From assembly GCA_027487835.1 (NCBI GenBank), contig JAIYCU010000033.1, positions 1 through 64,000 on the forward strand: 64,000 bases of DNA, read 5' to 3'. Origin of the DNA: Bacteroidota bacterium (GTDB taxonomy: Bacteria > Bacteroidota > Bacteroidia > UKL13-3). Below are positions 27,135 through 35,266 of the stretch, piece after piece; the stretch's first letter is position 1, and every line of letters starts with the position of its first letter. The translations under genes were made by a program, and so were the position numbers. The notes below the pieces were generated by a model. That model searched no databases. It was not told the DNA's origin and saw only the letters and a list, made by a program, of their open reading frames with translations.

Positions 27135-30119
27135 TTAATATTCTTCAACTGTATCGCAATGGTAATCAATGTCTGGAGCGCTCACATGCTTTGTGGTTTT
27201 TTCGCCTTTTTGCTTAGCTAGAATCATTTTTTGAATAATTCGTTCTCGCTCTAATTTTATGGCACTTCTAAGCGCATAGTCTTTTTCTATACTGTAATAA
27301 CAAATACCATCAATTAAGGTCATTTCTGCTTTAGCATATACACTTAATGGGTTATCTGACCACAAAACTAAATCTGCTTGCTTTCCAATTTTAATGCTGC
27401 CTGTGAACTTATCGATGTGTAGCATTATTGCAGGATTTAAAGTTACCATTTTCCAAGCGTCTTCCTCACTAATATTACCATATTTTACCATTTTTGCAGC
27501 TTCTTGATTAAGTCTTCTACCCATTTCTGCATCATCGCTATTAACCGCTGTAACTATGCCCATTTGGTTTAGTATTGCAGCGTTTTGGGGTATTGCATCA
27601 ATTACTTCATACTTATAAGCCCACCAGTCTGCAAATGTACTTGCATTGGCGCCATGCGCTTTCATTTTATCTGCTACTTTGTATCCTTCTAAAATATGCG
27701 TAAAAGTATTTACTTTAAATCCAATACTATCTCCAACCTTCATCAGCATATTTATTTCACTTTGTACATAGCTATGGCAACTAATAAATCGTTTTTTATT
27801 TAATATTTCTACCAAGGTCTCTAGCTCTAAATCTCTCCGCGTCAGGCTTGGGTTTTCTTTGATTTTCTTTTCATACTCTTTGGCTCTTAAAAAGGCATCA
27901 TAATAAACCTGTTCAACACCCATTCTAGTTTGCGGATACCTTGAAGTTTCATTGCCCCAATTACTTTGTTTTACATTTTCCCCAAGTGCAAATTTTATAA
28001 ATCCAACAGCCTCTTTAAACTTCATATCTTCTGCTCCTAAGCCCCACCGAAGTTTTATGATGCTGCTTTGCCCGCCAATTGGATTACATGAGCCATGTAA
28101 TTGTTGGCAGGCTATCACACCCCCACTTAATTGTCTATAAATGTTTATATCTTCAGGGTTTATCACATCACCAATTCTAACCTCTGCGGTGATGTTTTGT
28201 GTGCATTCATTAACGCCTTTATAAATTCCAATATGTGAGTGCTCGTCAATGATACCGTTAGTAAGGTGTTTGCCCTTGCAATCTACTACAATGGCATTTT
28301 CTAGTTTTAAATCTTTACCTATTGCTATAATCTTTCCATTACTAACAAGTACATCCATATCTTTTAGGATACCTTCTTTTTCATTTGTCCAAAGGGTGGC
28401 ACCTTTAAATAAATAAGAGTTTTGGGTTGGCTGTTGGTTTGAACCAAACTCCGAAAATGGATATAATACTTTGCCAATTACCACAGACGAATCCTCATTT
28501 TTATTAAGTTTTGATGATGGAGTGTCTGTGATTAATTTGCCTTTAAAACTTTTGGTTACTCCATCACTGTTCCAAGCTATGCCATTAAATGCGGTTACTT
28601 GCTGTGAGGCATTAGTATTACTCACCCAAAACTCTAGTCTTATTAGTTTATCGCTATTTTTATGGGTAGCTATATTTGCGCTTAAACTATTTGATTTATA
28701 AGTGAGGTTAACTTTTACGGTGTCTTTGGTCCAAAGGTAGGATTCAAGTGTATTGTTATTTTTAATGGCAAGTTTTACTAGCCCAAGTTCTGGAAGGTCA
28801 AGTTCATAAACACCTTCCATATTTTGATTATTCCAAGCTTTCACGGCATTTTTGTTACCGTTGGTATAGTGGTCAAGAATTTCGGCATTGGGTTCAAACA
28901 AGTCATTGCTACTAATAAAAAAATTGGCCATCATACCTTTTTGAAGCGTACCTACCTTGTTTGCAATGTTTAGCATTTTTGCAGGTGAGAGGGTTAAAGA
29001 AGTGAGTGCAGCTTCTTTGCTTAGCCCGTATTTGACAGCTTTTCTTAAATTGTTTAAAAAATCATCTGCATTTGTGGTGCCGCTTGCAGTAATGGCAAAT
29101 GGAATACCTTTGGCGTTTAAAATGGCAGGATTTGCAGGTGCCATTTCCCAATGTTTTAAATCTGCTAAATTTATTCTTTCGGCATCAAATGGGTCTTGAA
29201 CATCAAATGGTTTAGGGAAGTTTATAGGGATTATAAACTGGCACCCGGTTGACTTAATTTCATCAATTCTTTGGTAGTCGTCGCCTTTGGTTTTAAGAAT
29301 ATAGCTTAGGCCAAATTCTTTACCAATTTTGGCGGCGCGAAGCGCCGCATATTTATTTTCAGTTTCAAAAACGATAGGTAAAGCCTTGTGTTTTTGGAAA
29401 TTTTCAAAACTTAGATTCACCTCTTCTTTTTTCAAAGTGTAATAATTAGCATCATAATAAGTTTGCCTTATTAAAGCAACTACACCCATGGCAGATCCAG
29501 GATAGTCTTGTCTGCTACTCCCTTTATCAAAACTTAGGCCAGTGGCAGCTTCTGAGTTTAGGATTAATTGATGCGCTGGACCTTTACCAGTTAAAACCAA
29601 TACACCACTACCTCTAAAAATCCCATCCGGTAATATACTTAGGGTCAAACCAAAACCAGAAGCCAAATATTGCTCACTTTTTTTCTCCTCAAATTCAAAA
29701 ATTTCTACTGATTTTCTGTCAAGGTGTATTGCATCATTCCAAGCATATGCACCTGGTTTATTGTTTTCATATTGCTGATATGATCTTAATTTAGCTTCCT
29801 TTTCTTGGTTCAAACCATAGCTACTGAAAACATCTATAAACGAAGGATAAATAAAACGCCCGTTAAGGTTTATAATTTTAGCCCCTTTTGGAATGACAGC
29901 GTCATTGCTTTGAATTGCCTCTATTTTCCCATCTTTTACAATAAGGGTTGCATCCTTAAAAAGTTGATTAGGTGTAGCTTGAATATTGGCATGGACAAAT
30001 GCAATAAGCTGAACGCGTTTGTCTGGCGGCCCGTTAAGTGGAAAGCCATTCTGCGCTTGCATATTGTTAAAGGACAATAATAGTAAGCTAATTAATGTTA
30101 TCTTAAACAAGTACTTCAT
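27135..30119 (-). CDS. Exported tandem-domain amidohydrolase (imidazolonepropionase-like)
   Basis: The 994-residue protein has a signal peptide (MKYLFKITLISLLLLSFNNM) and two amidohydrolase domains in a row. The first (about 35-430) has the composite-domain strands and FIYPSFIDVFSSYG, in which the HxH metal motif is absent. The second (about 570-960) has TNGIIDEHSHIG with HxH, SCHSYVQSE, FTHILEGY and NSDDAEMGRRLNQ, so all expected metal ligands are there. It ends with the usual IGKQADLVLWSDNPL. The N-terminal copy is probably structural or substrate-binding. It leads a two-gene operon with another degenerate amidohydrolase. Likely substrates are cyclic amides or dipeptides in the periplasm, but this is not determinable here. 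Confidence 0.88.
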   Translation of the reverse strand: MKYLFKITLISLLLLSFNNMQAQNGFPLNGPPDKRVQLIAFVHANIQATPNQLFKDATLIVKDGKIEAIQSNDAVIPKGAKIINLNGRFIYPSFIDVFSSYGLNQEKEAKLRSYQQYENNKPGAYAWNDAIHLDRKSVEIFEFEEKKSEQYLASGFGLTLSILPDGIFRGSGVLVLTGKGPAHQLILNSEAATGLSFDKGSSRQDYPGSAMGVVALIRQTYYDANYYTLKKEEVNLSFENFQKHKALPIVFETENKYAALRAAKIGKEFGLSYILKTKGDDYQRIDEIKSTGCQFIIPINFPKPFDVQDPFDAERINLADLKHWEMAPANPAILNAKGIPFAITASGTTNADDFLNNLRKAVKYGLSKEAALTSLTLSPAKMLNIANKVGTLQKGMMANFFISSNDLFEPNAEILDHYTNGNKNAVKAWNNQNMEGVYELDLPELGLVKLAIKNNNTLESYLWTKDTVKVNLTYKSNSLSANIATHKNSDKLIRLEFWVSNTNASQQVTAFNGIAWNSDGVTKSFKGKLITDTPSSKLNKNEDSSVVIGKVLYPFSEFGSNQQPTQNSYLFKGATLWTNEKEGILKDMDVLVSNGKIIAIGKDLKLENAIVVDCKGKHLTNGIIDEHSHIGIYKGVNECTQNITAEVRIGDVINPEDINIYRQLSGGVIACQQLHGSCNPIGGQSSIIKLRWGLGAEDMKFKEAVGFIKFALGENVKQSNWGNETSRYPQTRMGVEQVYYDAFLRAKEYEKKIKENPSLTRRDLELETLVEILNKKRFISCHSYVQSEINMLMKVGDSIGFKVNTFTHILEGYKVADKMKAHGANASTFADWWAYKYEVIDAIPQNAAILNQMGIVTAVNSDDAEMGRRLNQEAAKMVKYGNISEEDAWKMVTLNPAIMLHIDKFTGSIKIGKQADLVLWSDNPLSVYAKAEMTLIDGICYYSIEKDYALRSAIKLERERIIQKMILAKQKGEKTTKHVSAPDIDYHCDTVEEY
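28436..28445 (+). repeat. Iterated decamer copy GGTTTGAACC (GSN frame on minus strand)
   Basis: Exact copy in the tandem amidohydrolase gene, encoding Gly-Ser-Asn of FGSNQQPTQ, in the linker between the two domains. Confidence 0.85.
29807..29816 (+). repeat. Iterated decamer copy GGTTCAAACC (GLN frame on minus strand)
   Basis: Second exact copy in the tandem amidohydrolase gene, encoding Gly-Leu-Asn of YGLNQEKEA. Confidence 0.85.
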
Positions 30120-30209
30120 TTTGTGATGATTTGTGGCAATTTATAAATTATTCCATTTTTTGTTGGAAAGAAATTATACGAATGGTTTTTTAACTTTGAC
30201 TAACTTGGC

Positions 30210-30217
30210 TAAGTTTG
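30210..30217 (+). promoter_or_regulatory. -7-like element TAAGTTTG upstream of the second rhomboid gene
   Basis: TAnnTTTG match eight bases before the ATG; a second match, TAACTTTG, lies at 30191-30198. No TTG at ideal spacing for either. Confidence 0.35.
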
Positions 30218-30225
30218 GAGGATAG

Positions 30226-31098
30226 ATGAGCATAGTAGAAGAAATTAAATTTAGATTTTATAATGGCAATGCAATTATTAGGATTATACTGATAAATGTG
30301 TTGGTTTTTGTGACAATGGCTATTTTTCAGCTGTTTACCTTTTTATTCCAAGTTTCTTTTGGTGCTAATTTAGTAAATTGGTTTTCATTACCTGCGTCTT
30401 TTTCGCGACTTCTTTTTCAACCTTGGAGCATAATAACCTATATGTTTTTGCATTCAGGTTTGTTTCATTTAATTTTTAATATGCTTTGGTTGTATTGGAT
30501 TGGCCAATTATTCCAGCAATATTTGGGTAATACAAAAACTTATCAGGCTTATTTTTTGGGTGGTATTTTTGGTGGATTAGTTTATATGATTGCTTACAAT
30601 GTTTTTCCCGCCTTCTCAAATAGAGTAATGTTTGAACTTGCTCTTGGCGCATCGGCTGGTGTTTTATCAATTGTATTTGCAACTGCAACGCTATTGCCTA
30701 ATTACAGCATTAGCTTACTGTTTATTGGTTCAATAAAACTTAAATATATTGCCTTAATAACAGTTGTAATTGATTTAATTAGTATTCCTCAAGGCAATGC
30801 CGGCGGCCACATTGCTCACTTAGGTGGCGCAGCTTTTGGGTATTTATTTATAAAGCTTATTTATAATAAAACGCAAGTTCCTAATACTTTAGATAAGATA
30901 TTTGAGTTTTTTTTAAATGGATTAAAGCGGGAGCCTAAGTTGAGGATTCATCATAAATCTAATTCCCGTGTAACAGGTTCGGAAGGCGGCAAACCTAGTC
31001 AGGCCGAAGTAGATGCCATATTAGACAAGATAATAAAAGGTGGATATGAGAGTTTATCTAAAAAGGAAAAAGAAATATTATTTAAAGCTGGCAAATAA
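30226..31098 (+). CDS. Rhomboid family intramembrane serine protease with cytoplasmic tail
   Basis: The 290-residue protein has six membrane helices and the rhomboid motifs MFLHSGLFHLIFNMLWLYW, the catalytic Ser in LGASAGVLS (GxSx form with Ala in place of the usual Gly) and the catalytic His in GGHIAHLGGAAFG. After the last helix come about 80 hydrophilic residues ending with a conserved-looking EVDAILDKIIKGGYESLSKK segment, typical of Bacteroidota rhomboids. It differs from the rhomboid at 5092. The following EEP-type gene starts immediately after its stop codon, so the two are coupled. Confidence 0.9.
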   Translation: MSIVEEIKFRFYNGNAIIRIILINVLVFVTMAIFQLFTFLFQVSFGANLVNWFSLPASFSRLLFQPWSIITYMFLHSGLFHLIFNMLWLYWIGQLFQQYLGNTKTYQAYFLGGIFGGLVYMIAYNVFPAFSNRVMFELALGASAGVLSIVFATATLLPNYSISLLFIGSIKLKYIALITVVIDLISIPQGNAGGHIAHLGGAAFGYLFIKLIYNKTQVPNTLDKIFEFFLNGLKREPKLRIHHKSNSRVTGSEGGKPSQAEVDAILDKIIKGGYESLSKKEKEILFKAGK

Positions 31099-32187
31099 TT
31101 GAAATGGTATCATAAAATATTACTTGCGATAAATTTGCTTATAGGCATTGGTATGTTAGGTGCTTATTTGGCAACTATTTTTTCTCCAAGAATGTATTGG
31201 TTTCTTGCTTTTTTGGGCCTAGGATTTCCCTTACTTTTATTTTTAAATCTAGCTTTTTTTATTACTTGGATTTTACTTAAGAGATATTGGTTAGCGCTAG
31301 TTTCTTTTTCTTTTTATCTTCCTATTCTTCCTCAATTGCCATCCTATATACAATTGTTTCCAAAAGAAATAGTTGAAGAAAAAGGTACCTATTTAAATGT
31401 AGTTGATTTCAATACCCACTATATGGGCGCTTATGATTTTATTGGCAAGGATAGCAATTATTTTTTTACATTATTAGATACCCTAAAGCCTGATGTAATT
31501 TGCTTACAAGAGTTTACTAACTTGGGAGGATTTCAGCAAAAGCCTTTGTTTAAACGTTTTTCTATGGAGTATCAAAGTTATGCCAATTATAATGCGGATA
31601 TTTTGAGTAAAACTTATCCAACGGGTTATGGTGTATGTATTTTTAGTAAATACCCAATTGTAAATAAGGGGTTTTTAGAAAGAGTTACCCAATCAAGTAA
31701 CCTTTCTCTTTTTGCTGATATAGTTGTTGGACAAGACACCATAAGAATAATTAATACGCATTTAAAATCGATAGTTTTTGATAGAAAAGATTACTGGGCA
31801 GTTGAGCAAATGGCAAGTGGCGAGGATTTATTGGAAACCTCTGACCTTAGAAGAATAATTGCAAAACTAAAATTTGCCTTTAAGGAAAGAGCAAAGCAAG
31901 CTGAATACCTAAAAAGTAAAATGGATGAAAGTCCTTATAAACTTATTGTTTGTGGTGATTTTAATGATTCTCCTATGAGTTATTCCTATCGCAGTATACA
32001 AAAGGGTTTAAAGGATGCTTTTGTTGAGTCGGGTTATGGGATGAGTAGAACTTATACTGGTAAAATGCCTTCTTTCAGAATAGACTATATTCTGCATGAT
32101 AAGAATTGGAATAGTTATAACTATAAAACAAATCGACTAAACTTTAGTGATCATAAAATGATTAGCTGCACCATTAAAATACGCTAA
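31099..32187 (+). CDS. Membrane-anchored endonuclease/exonuclease/phosphatase (EEP) family protein
   Basis: The 362-residue protein has two to three N-terminal membrane helices (about 1-80) and then an EEP domain. Domain motifs are VVDFNTHYMGAYD, VICLQEFTN with the metal-binding Glu, INTHLKS, VCGDFNDSPMS with catalytic Asp/Asn, FRIDYILHD and the final SDHKMISC with the Asp/His pair. EEP enzymes cleave phosphodiester bonds in nucleic acids or lipids; an externally facing membrane-anchored form could act on lipid headgroups or extracellular DNA. The start is a TTG directly after the rhomboid stop; the next in-frame ATG (31153) would cut the first membrane helix, so TTG is preferred. Confidence 0.88.
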   Translation: MKWYHKILLAINLLIGIGMLGAYLATIFSPRMYWFLAFLGLGFPLLLFLNLAFFITWILLKRYWLALVSFSFYLPILPQLPSYIQLFPKEIVEEKGTYLNVVDFNTHYMGAYDFIGKDSNYFFTLLDTLKPDVICLQEFTNLGGFQQKPLFKRFSMEYQSYANYNADILSKTYPTGYGVCIFSKYPIVNKGFLERVTQSSNLSLFADIVVGQDTIRIINTHLKSIVFDRKDYWAVEQMASGEDLLETSDLRRIIAKLKFAFKERAKQAEYLKSKMDESPYKLIVCGDFNDSPMSYSYRSIQKGLKDAFVESGYGMSRTYTGKMPSFRIDYILHDKNWNSYNYKTNRLNFSDHKMISCTIKIR

Positions 32188-32188
32188 T

Positions 32189-35056
32189 TTATTTTGGAGG
32201 AGTAGGTGGAGGTTTTGTGCCGCCAGCACCTTGGCCTGAATCTAAGTTATTTTGGGTAGCAGCGTTGTAGTTAAATCTTCTAATATTATACGTAAGTGTT
32301 AGCATAAAATACCGTTGTAAAACATTGCTTCTATTATCTTCTACGTATGTTTCTGTAATAGTTCTATTGATGCTGGCATTTTGATTTAACATATCAAAAA
32401 CACTCAATTTAAGCTCAGCCATTTTTTTATAGAATCTGTACCCTAAACCAGCGTTCCAAAGAAAGAAGTCTTGATTAAATGAACTTCCTATGCCTTTAAA
32501 ATTAGTATAAGCAATGTCTGTAGAAACTACCCAACTGCTGTTAGGCATTAAGTTTGCTTTTAAGGTAGAAGTATTGATAAAGTAATTGCTATTTTGTGCA
32601 ATAATCAGTGTGTTTTCTACAAGGTTTATGTTTGCACTATGACCTATAGTGAAATCTACTTTTTCACTGATATTACTGCCTATTACAAAACCTGAATTAA
32701 TATTAAATGTGTTGGCTGAGTTTTTGAGCCCATTTACTAAACCAGGTATCATTGAATAGTTTAAACCTAAATTAAAATTTATATTACTTTTTAACTTTTT
32801 TACAGGGATGCCGTAAGTAATGAAACTTCGGGAGTTTAAATATCCTCCTAAATTGGTTGGCATTGTTAATTGGGCGCCTCTTGGCACCAAGATGCCATTA
32901 ATAACCAGTGCATCCGCTGTGGCAGTATAGTTAGAATTGGCAATGTAGTCATTGGTAAATTGAGCCATAGCAAAGGCAAAAAACGATTGGGCACTTTGCC
33001 AGTTATTTGAACCATATCTAATTATAAGGTTATGTGAAAATTCTTGTCTTAAATTCGCATTTCCTGCACTTAATAGTAAAGGATTGCTGTTATCTACCAC
33101 ATTTTGTAATTGAGTTACTGAAGGGGTATTTGTATTGGTTCTGTATATGAATCGTAATGATTTTGCTTGGCTAATCTTGTATTGAAAAGTGGCATTTGGC
33201 AATATATTGCTAAAGTCTTTTCTGAAGTTGTCATTGATTGGGAAACTTTGGAGACTCTTGAGGGTAAGAAATTGCTGCGTTAGGCCAACCGTCAAAGAAT
33301 ATTTTTCTTTGTTTAAATTTAAGCTAGCATTTACTTTTTGAGTATTTACAGTGTTATCAAATGAATTACTTAATACACTATCCACTAGAATATACTCATT
33401 GGCTATACTATCAAATCTATTGGTTAGGCGATTACTGTAATTCTGATTAAGCGAAGGATTATAACTCAATTGTAATTGCAAGTTCTTTGCAATCATTTCT
33501 GTATAGGTGAGATTAGCATTGTATGCATTCCCGTTTGTAGAAGTTTCTGCAAATTGCCTGAAACCCCTGGCTTGCAAGGAGTTGTTGGTGTCTAGGAAAA
33601 TATTTTGTGAGTTTTGAAATACCTCGCTATTGCGTCTGCTAATGTCTGAACCCAAATTAAAGCTAACTGTTCTTCCTGTTTTTAAAAATTTATGACGATA
33701 AAGCAGGTTTGCACCTGCTGAATAGCCCTTATTAGTTGTGTTTGATAAGGTTTGAGTTTGATTCAAAAATTCATCTTGCAAGAAATTGCTAGCGTATTGG
33801 TTACTGAAAATACTGGCGTTTTGGAAGTTTAATTTCGGTGTGAAAACGACTGAATTCAAACTATCAAAATTATGTTCCAATCTTAAATTGAATCGGTGAT
33901 TAAAATTACTATTCTCGCTGCTAGTAGAATCCTTGTAAAGTTGTTTTATTTCTGGATTTACAATAAAGTTTCTATTTATTACTTTTTGAGTGAGTGTATT
34001 ACTTGCATTGAAAAAGTAACTTCCTTGCACACTTGTTTTAGCACCCCATTTATCGGTGTAATTTAAACCTATAGAATGTGTGCTTGCAATCCCTGGTTGT
34101 TGACCTACCAGAAACTCTCCTGCACCGCCCATGGGTGGGCCTCCTCTGCTATTGCCGCGGTTTGCCATCATCATTCCCATTCTACCAGCATTACCCCCAA
34201 ATAAATCTTGCATCGAGAAATTTTGTTGATTTATATTATTAGAAAGGCCAAGAATTGTAAATCTTCTATTGCCTTTAAATTGGTTCAAACTTAAACCTGA
34301 TTGGTATCTATTATCTGTGCCATAACCTGCATACACTTTTCCAAAGGCTCCTTGATTTTTCCCATTTTTTGTGGTAATGTTCATCGTCTTATCGGTATTT
34401 CCATCCCTAAATCCTGTGAACTGGGATTGATCATTCATGCGATCAAAAATTTGAACTTTATCTACAATTTCTGCGGGTAAATTGCGCAATGCCATTTGTG
34501 CATCATCCCCAAAGAACTCCTTCCCATCTACCAATACTTTTTTTAATTCTTCTCCTTGGGCTTTAACCTGTCCATTTTCTACAGTAATTCCAGGCATTTT
34601 TTTTACTAAATCTTCGGCAGTTGCGTCTCTGTTTACCTTGTATGCATCGGCATTAATACTCGTTGTATCACCTTTTTGTTCTACCCTTATTTGGTTGGTT
34701 TGAACCGTTACTTCATTTAGTTTTTTTGTATCAGGCTCCAATAAAATTTTACCTATTATTTTGTCTGTTTCACCCAAAATGATGAGTTGCCTTTTTGAAA
34801 GATAACCTATATAACTAAATTGAATGGTGTAGGTATCGGGTTTAATACTTTCAATTTTAAATCTTCCTAAAGCATCTGAAGCTGTACCGCCTATTATTTT
34901 ATTTCCTTGCAACAATGCAATACTTACACCTTGAATGGGTTGTAAGGTGTTTTTATCTGAGACGCTGCCTCGTAATGAGGAGTTGGAGTTCTGAGCGTAT
35001 ACCCAAAATCCTAAGAAATTGAGTAATAAAAGGGAAATTGAATATTTAAATTTCAA
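32189..35056 (-). CDS. Outer-membrane beta-barrel protein, TonB-receptor-like, with CarboxypepD_reg-like domain
   Basis: The 955-residue protein has a signal peptide (MKFKYSISLLLLNFLGFWVYA), then a carboxypeptidase-regulatory-like beta sandwich (GSVSDKNTLQPIQGVSIALL), then a plug-like region with KMPGITVENGQVKAQGEELK and LVDGKEFFGDDAQMALRNLP. A long barrel follows. This is the Bacteroidota outer-membrane beta-barrel family often annotated as TonB-dependent receptor; the ligand is unknown. The C-terminus has an unusual tail, GGTKPPPTPPK, beyond the last strand YNIRRFNYN, with repeated prolines. It is convergent with the EEP gene with one base between stops. Confidence 0.87.
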   Translation of the reverse strand: MKFKYSISLLLLNFLGFWVYAQNSNSSLRGSVSDKNTLQPIQGVSIALLQGNKIIGGTASDALGRFKIESIKPDTYTIQFSYIGYLSKRQLIILGETDKIIGKILLEPDTKKLNEVTVQTNQIRVEQKGDTTSINADAYKVNRDATAEDLVKKMPGITVENGQVKAQGEELKKVLVDGKEFFGDDAQMALRNLPAEIVDKVQIFDRMNDQSQFTGFRDGNTDKTMNITTKNGKNQGAFGKVYAGYGTDNRYQSGLSLNQFKGNRRFTILGLSNNINQQNFSMQDLFGGNAGRMGMMMANRGNSRGGPPMGGAGEFLVGQQPGIASTHSIGLNYTDKWGAKTSVQGSYFFNASNTLTQKVINRNFIVNPEIKQLYKDSTSSENSNFNHRFNLRLEHNFDSLNSVVFTPKLNFQNASIFSNQYASNFLQDEFLNQTQTLSNTTNKGYSAGANLLYRHKFLKTGRTVSFNLGSDISRRNSEVFQNSQNIFLDTNNSLQARGFRQFAETSTNGNAYNANLTYTEMIAKNLQLQLSYNPSLNQNYSNRLTNRFDSIANEYILVDSVLSNSFDNTVNTQKVNASLNLNKEKYSLTVGLTQQFLTLKSLQSFPINDNFRKDFSNILPNATFQYKISQAKSLRFIYRTNTNTPSVTQLQNVVDNSNPLLLSAGNANLRQEFSHNLIIRYGSNNWQSAQSFFAFAMAQFTNDYIANSNYTATADALVINGILVPRGAQLTMPTNLGGYLNSRSFITYGIPVKKLKSNINFNLGLNYSMIPGLVNGLKNSANTFNINSGFVIGSNISEKVDFTIGHSANINLVENTLIIAQNSNYFINTSTLKANLMPNSSWVVSTDIAYTNFKGIGSSFNQDFFLWNAGLGYRFYKKMAELKLSVFDMLNQNASINRTITETYVEDNRSNVLQRYFMLTLTYNIRRFNYNAATQNNLDSGQGAGGTKPPPTPPK
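34697..34706 (+). repeat. Iterated decamer copy GGTTTGAACC (VQT frame on minus strand)
   Basis: Exact copy in the outer-membrane barrel gene, encoding Val-Gln-Thr of VTVQTNQIRV near the plug region. Confidence 0.85.
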
Positions 35057-35182
35057 AGCGTTAAAGTTTTGGCGCTCAAAGATGCGTATAGTTAAGACAA
35101 GAAAAATATAAAATAGTTTAATTGGTAAAAATTTGAGGTGAAATTTGGTTTTAGTTTTTCTTTACTATTGCTTTGCGACTGT

Positions 35183-35265
35183 CTTTAGGGGTGCCTTTGG
35201 ATTTTTCAACGGCTGAGAACAAACCCTCTGAACCTGATCAGGATAATGCCTGCGAAAGGGAAAAG
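35183..35265 (+). promoter_or_regulatory. TPP (thiamin pyrophosphate) riboswitch
   Basis: The aptamer is recognised from the THI-box segments in order: GGGGTGCC (35188-35195), GGCTGAGA (35211-35218), then ACCCTCTGAACCTGATC and GGATAATGCCTGCGAAAGGG up to 35260. A closing CTTT/AAAG stem ends one base before the ATG at 35267. It binds TPP and represses thiamin uptake or synthesis genes when TPP is plentiful. With the P1 stem touching the start codon, control is probably at translation initiation. It governs the downstream TonB-dependent receptor. Confidence 0.95.
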
Positions 35266-35266
35266 T

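Noticed and set aside
35246-35266. Upstream start codon for the thiamin receptor
   Set aside because: It lies inside the conserved 3' part of the TPP aptamer, and the seven extra residues precede a complete signal peptide.
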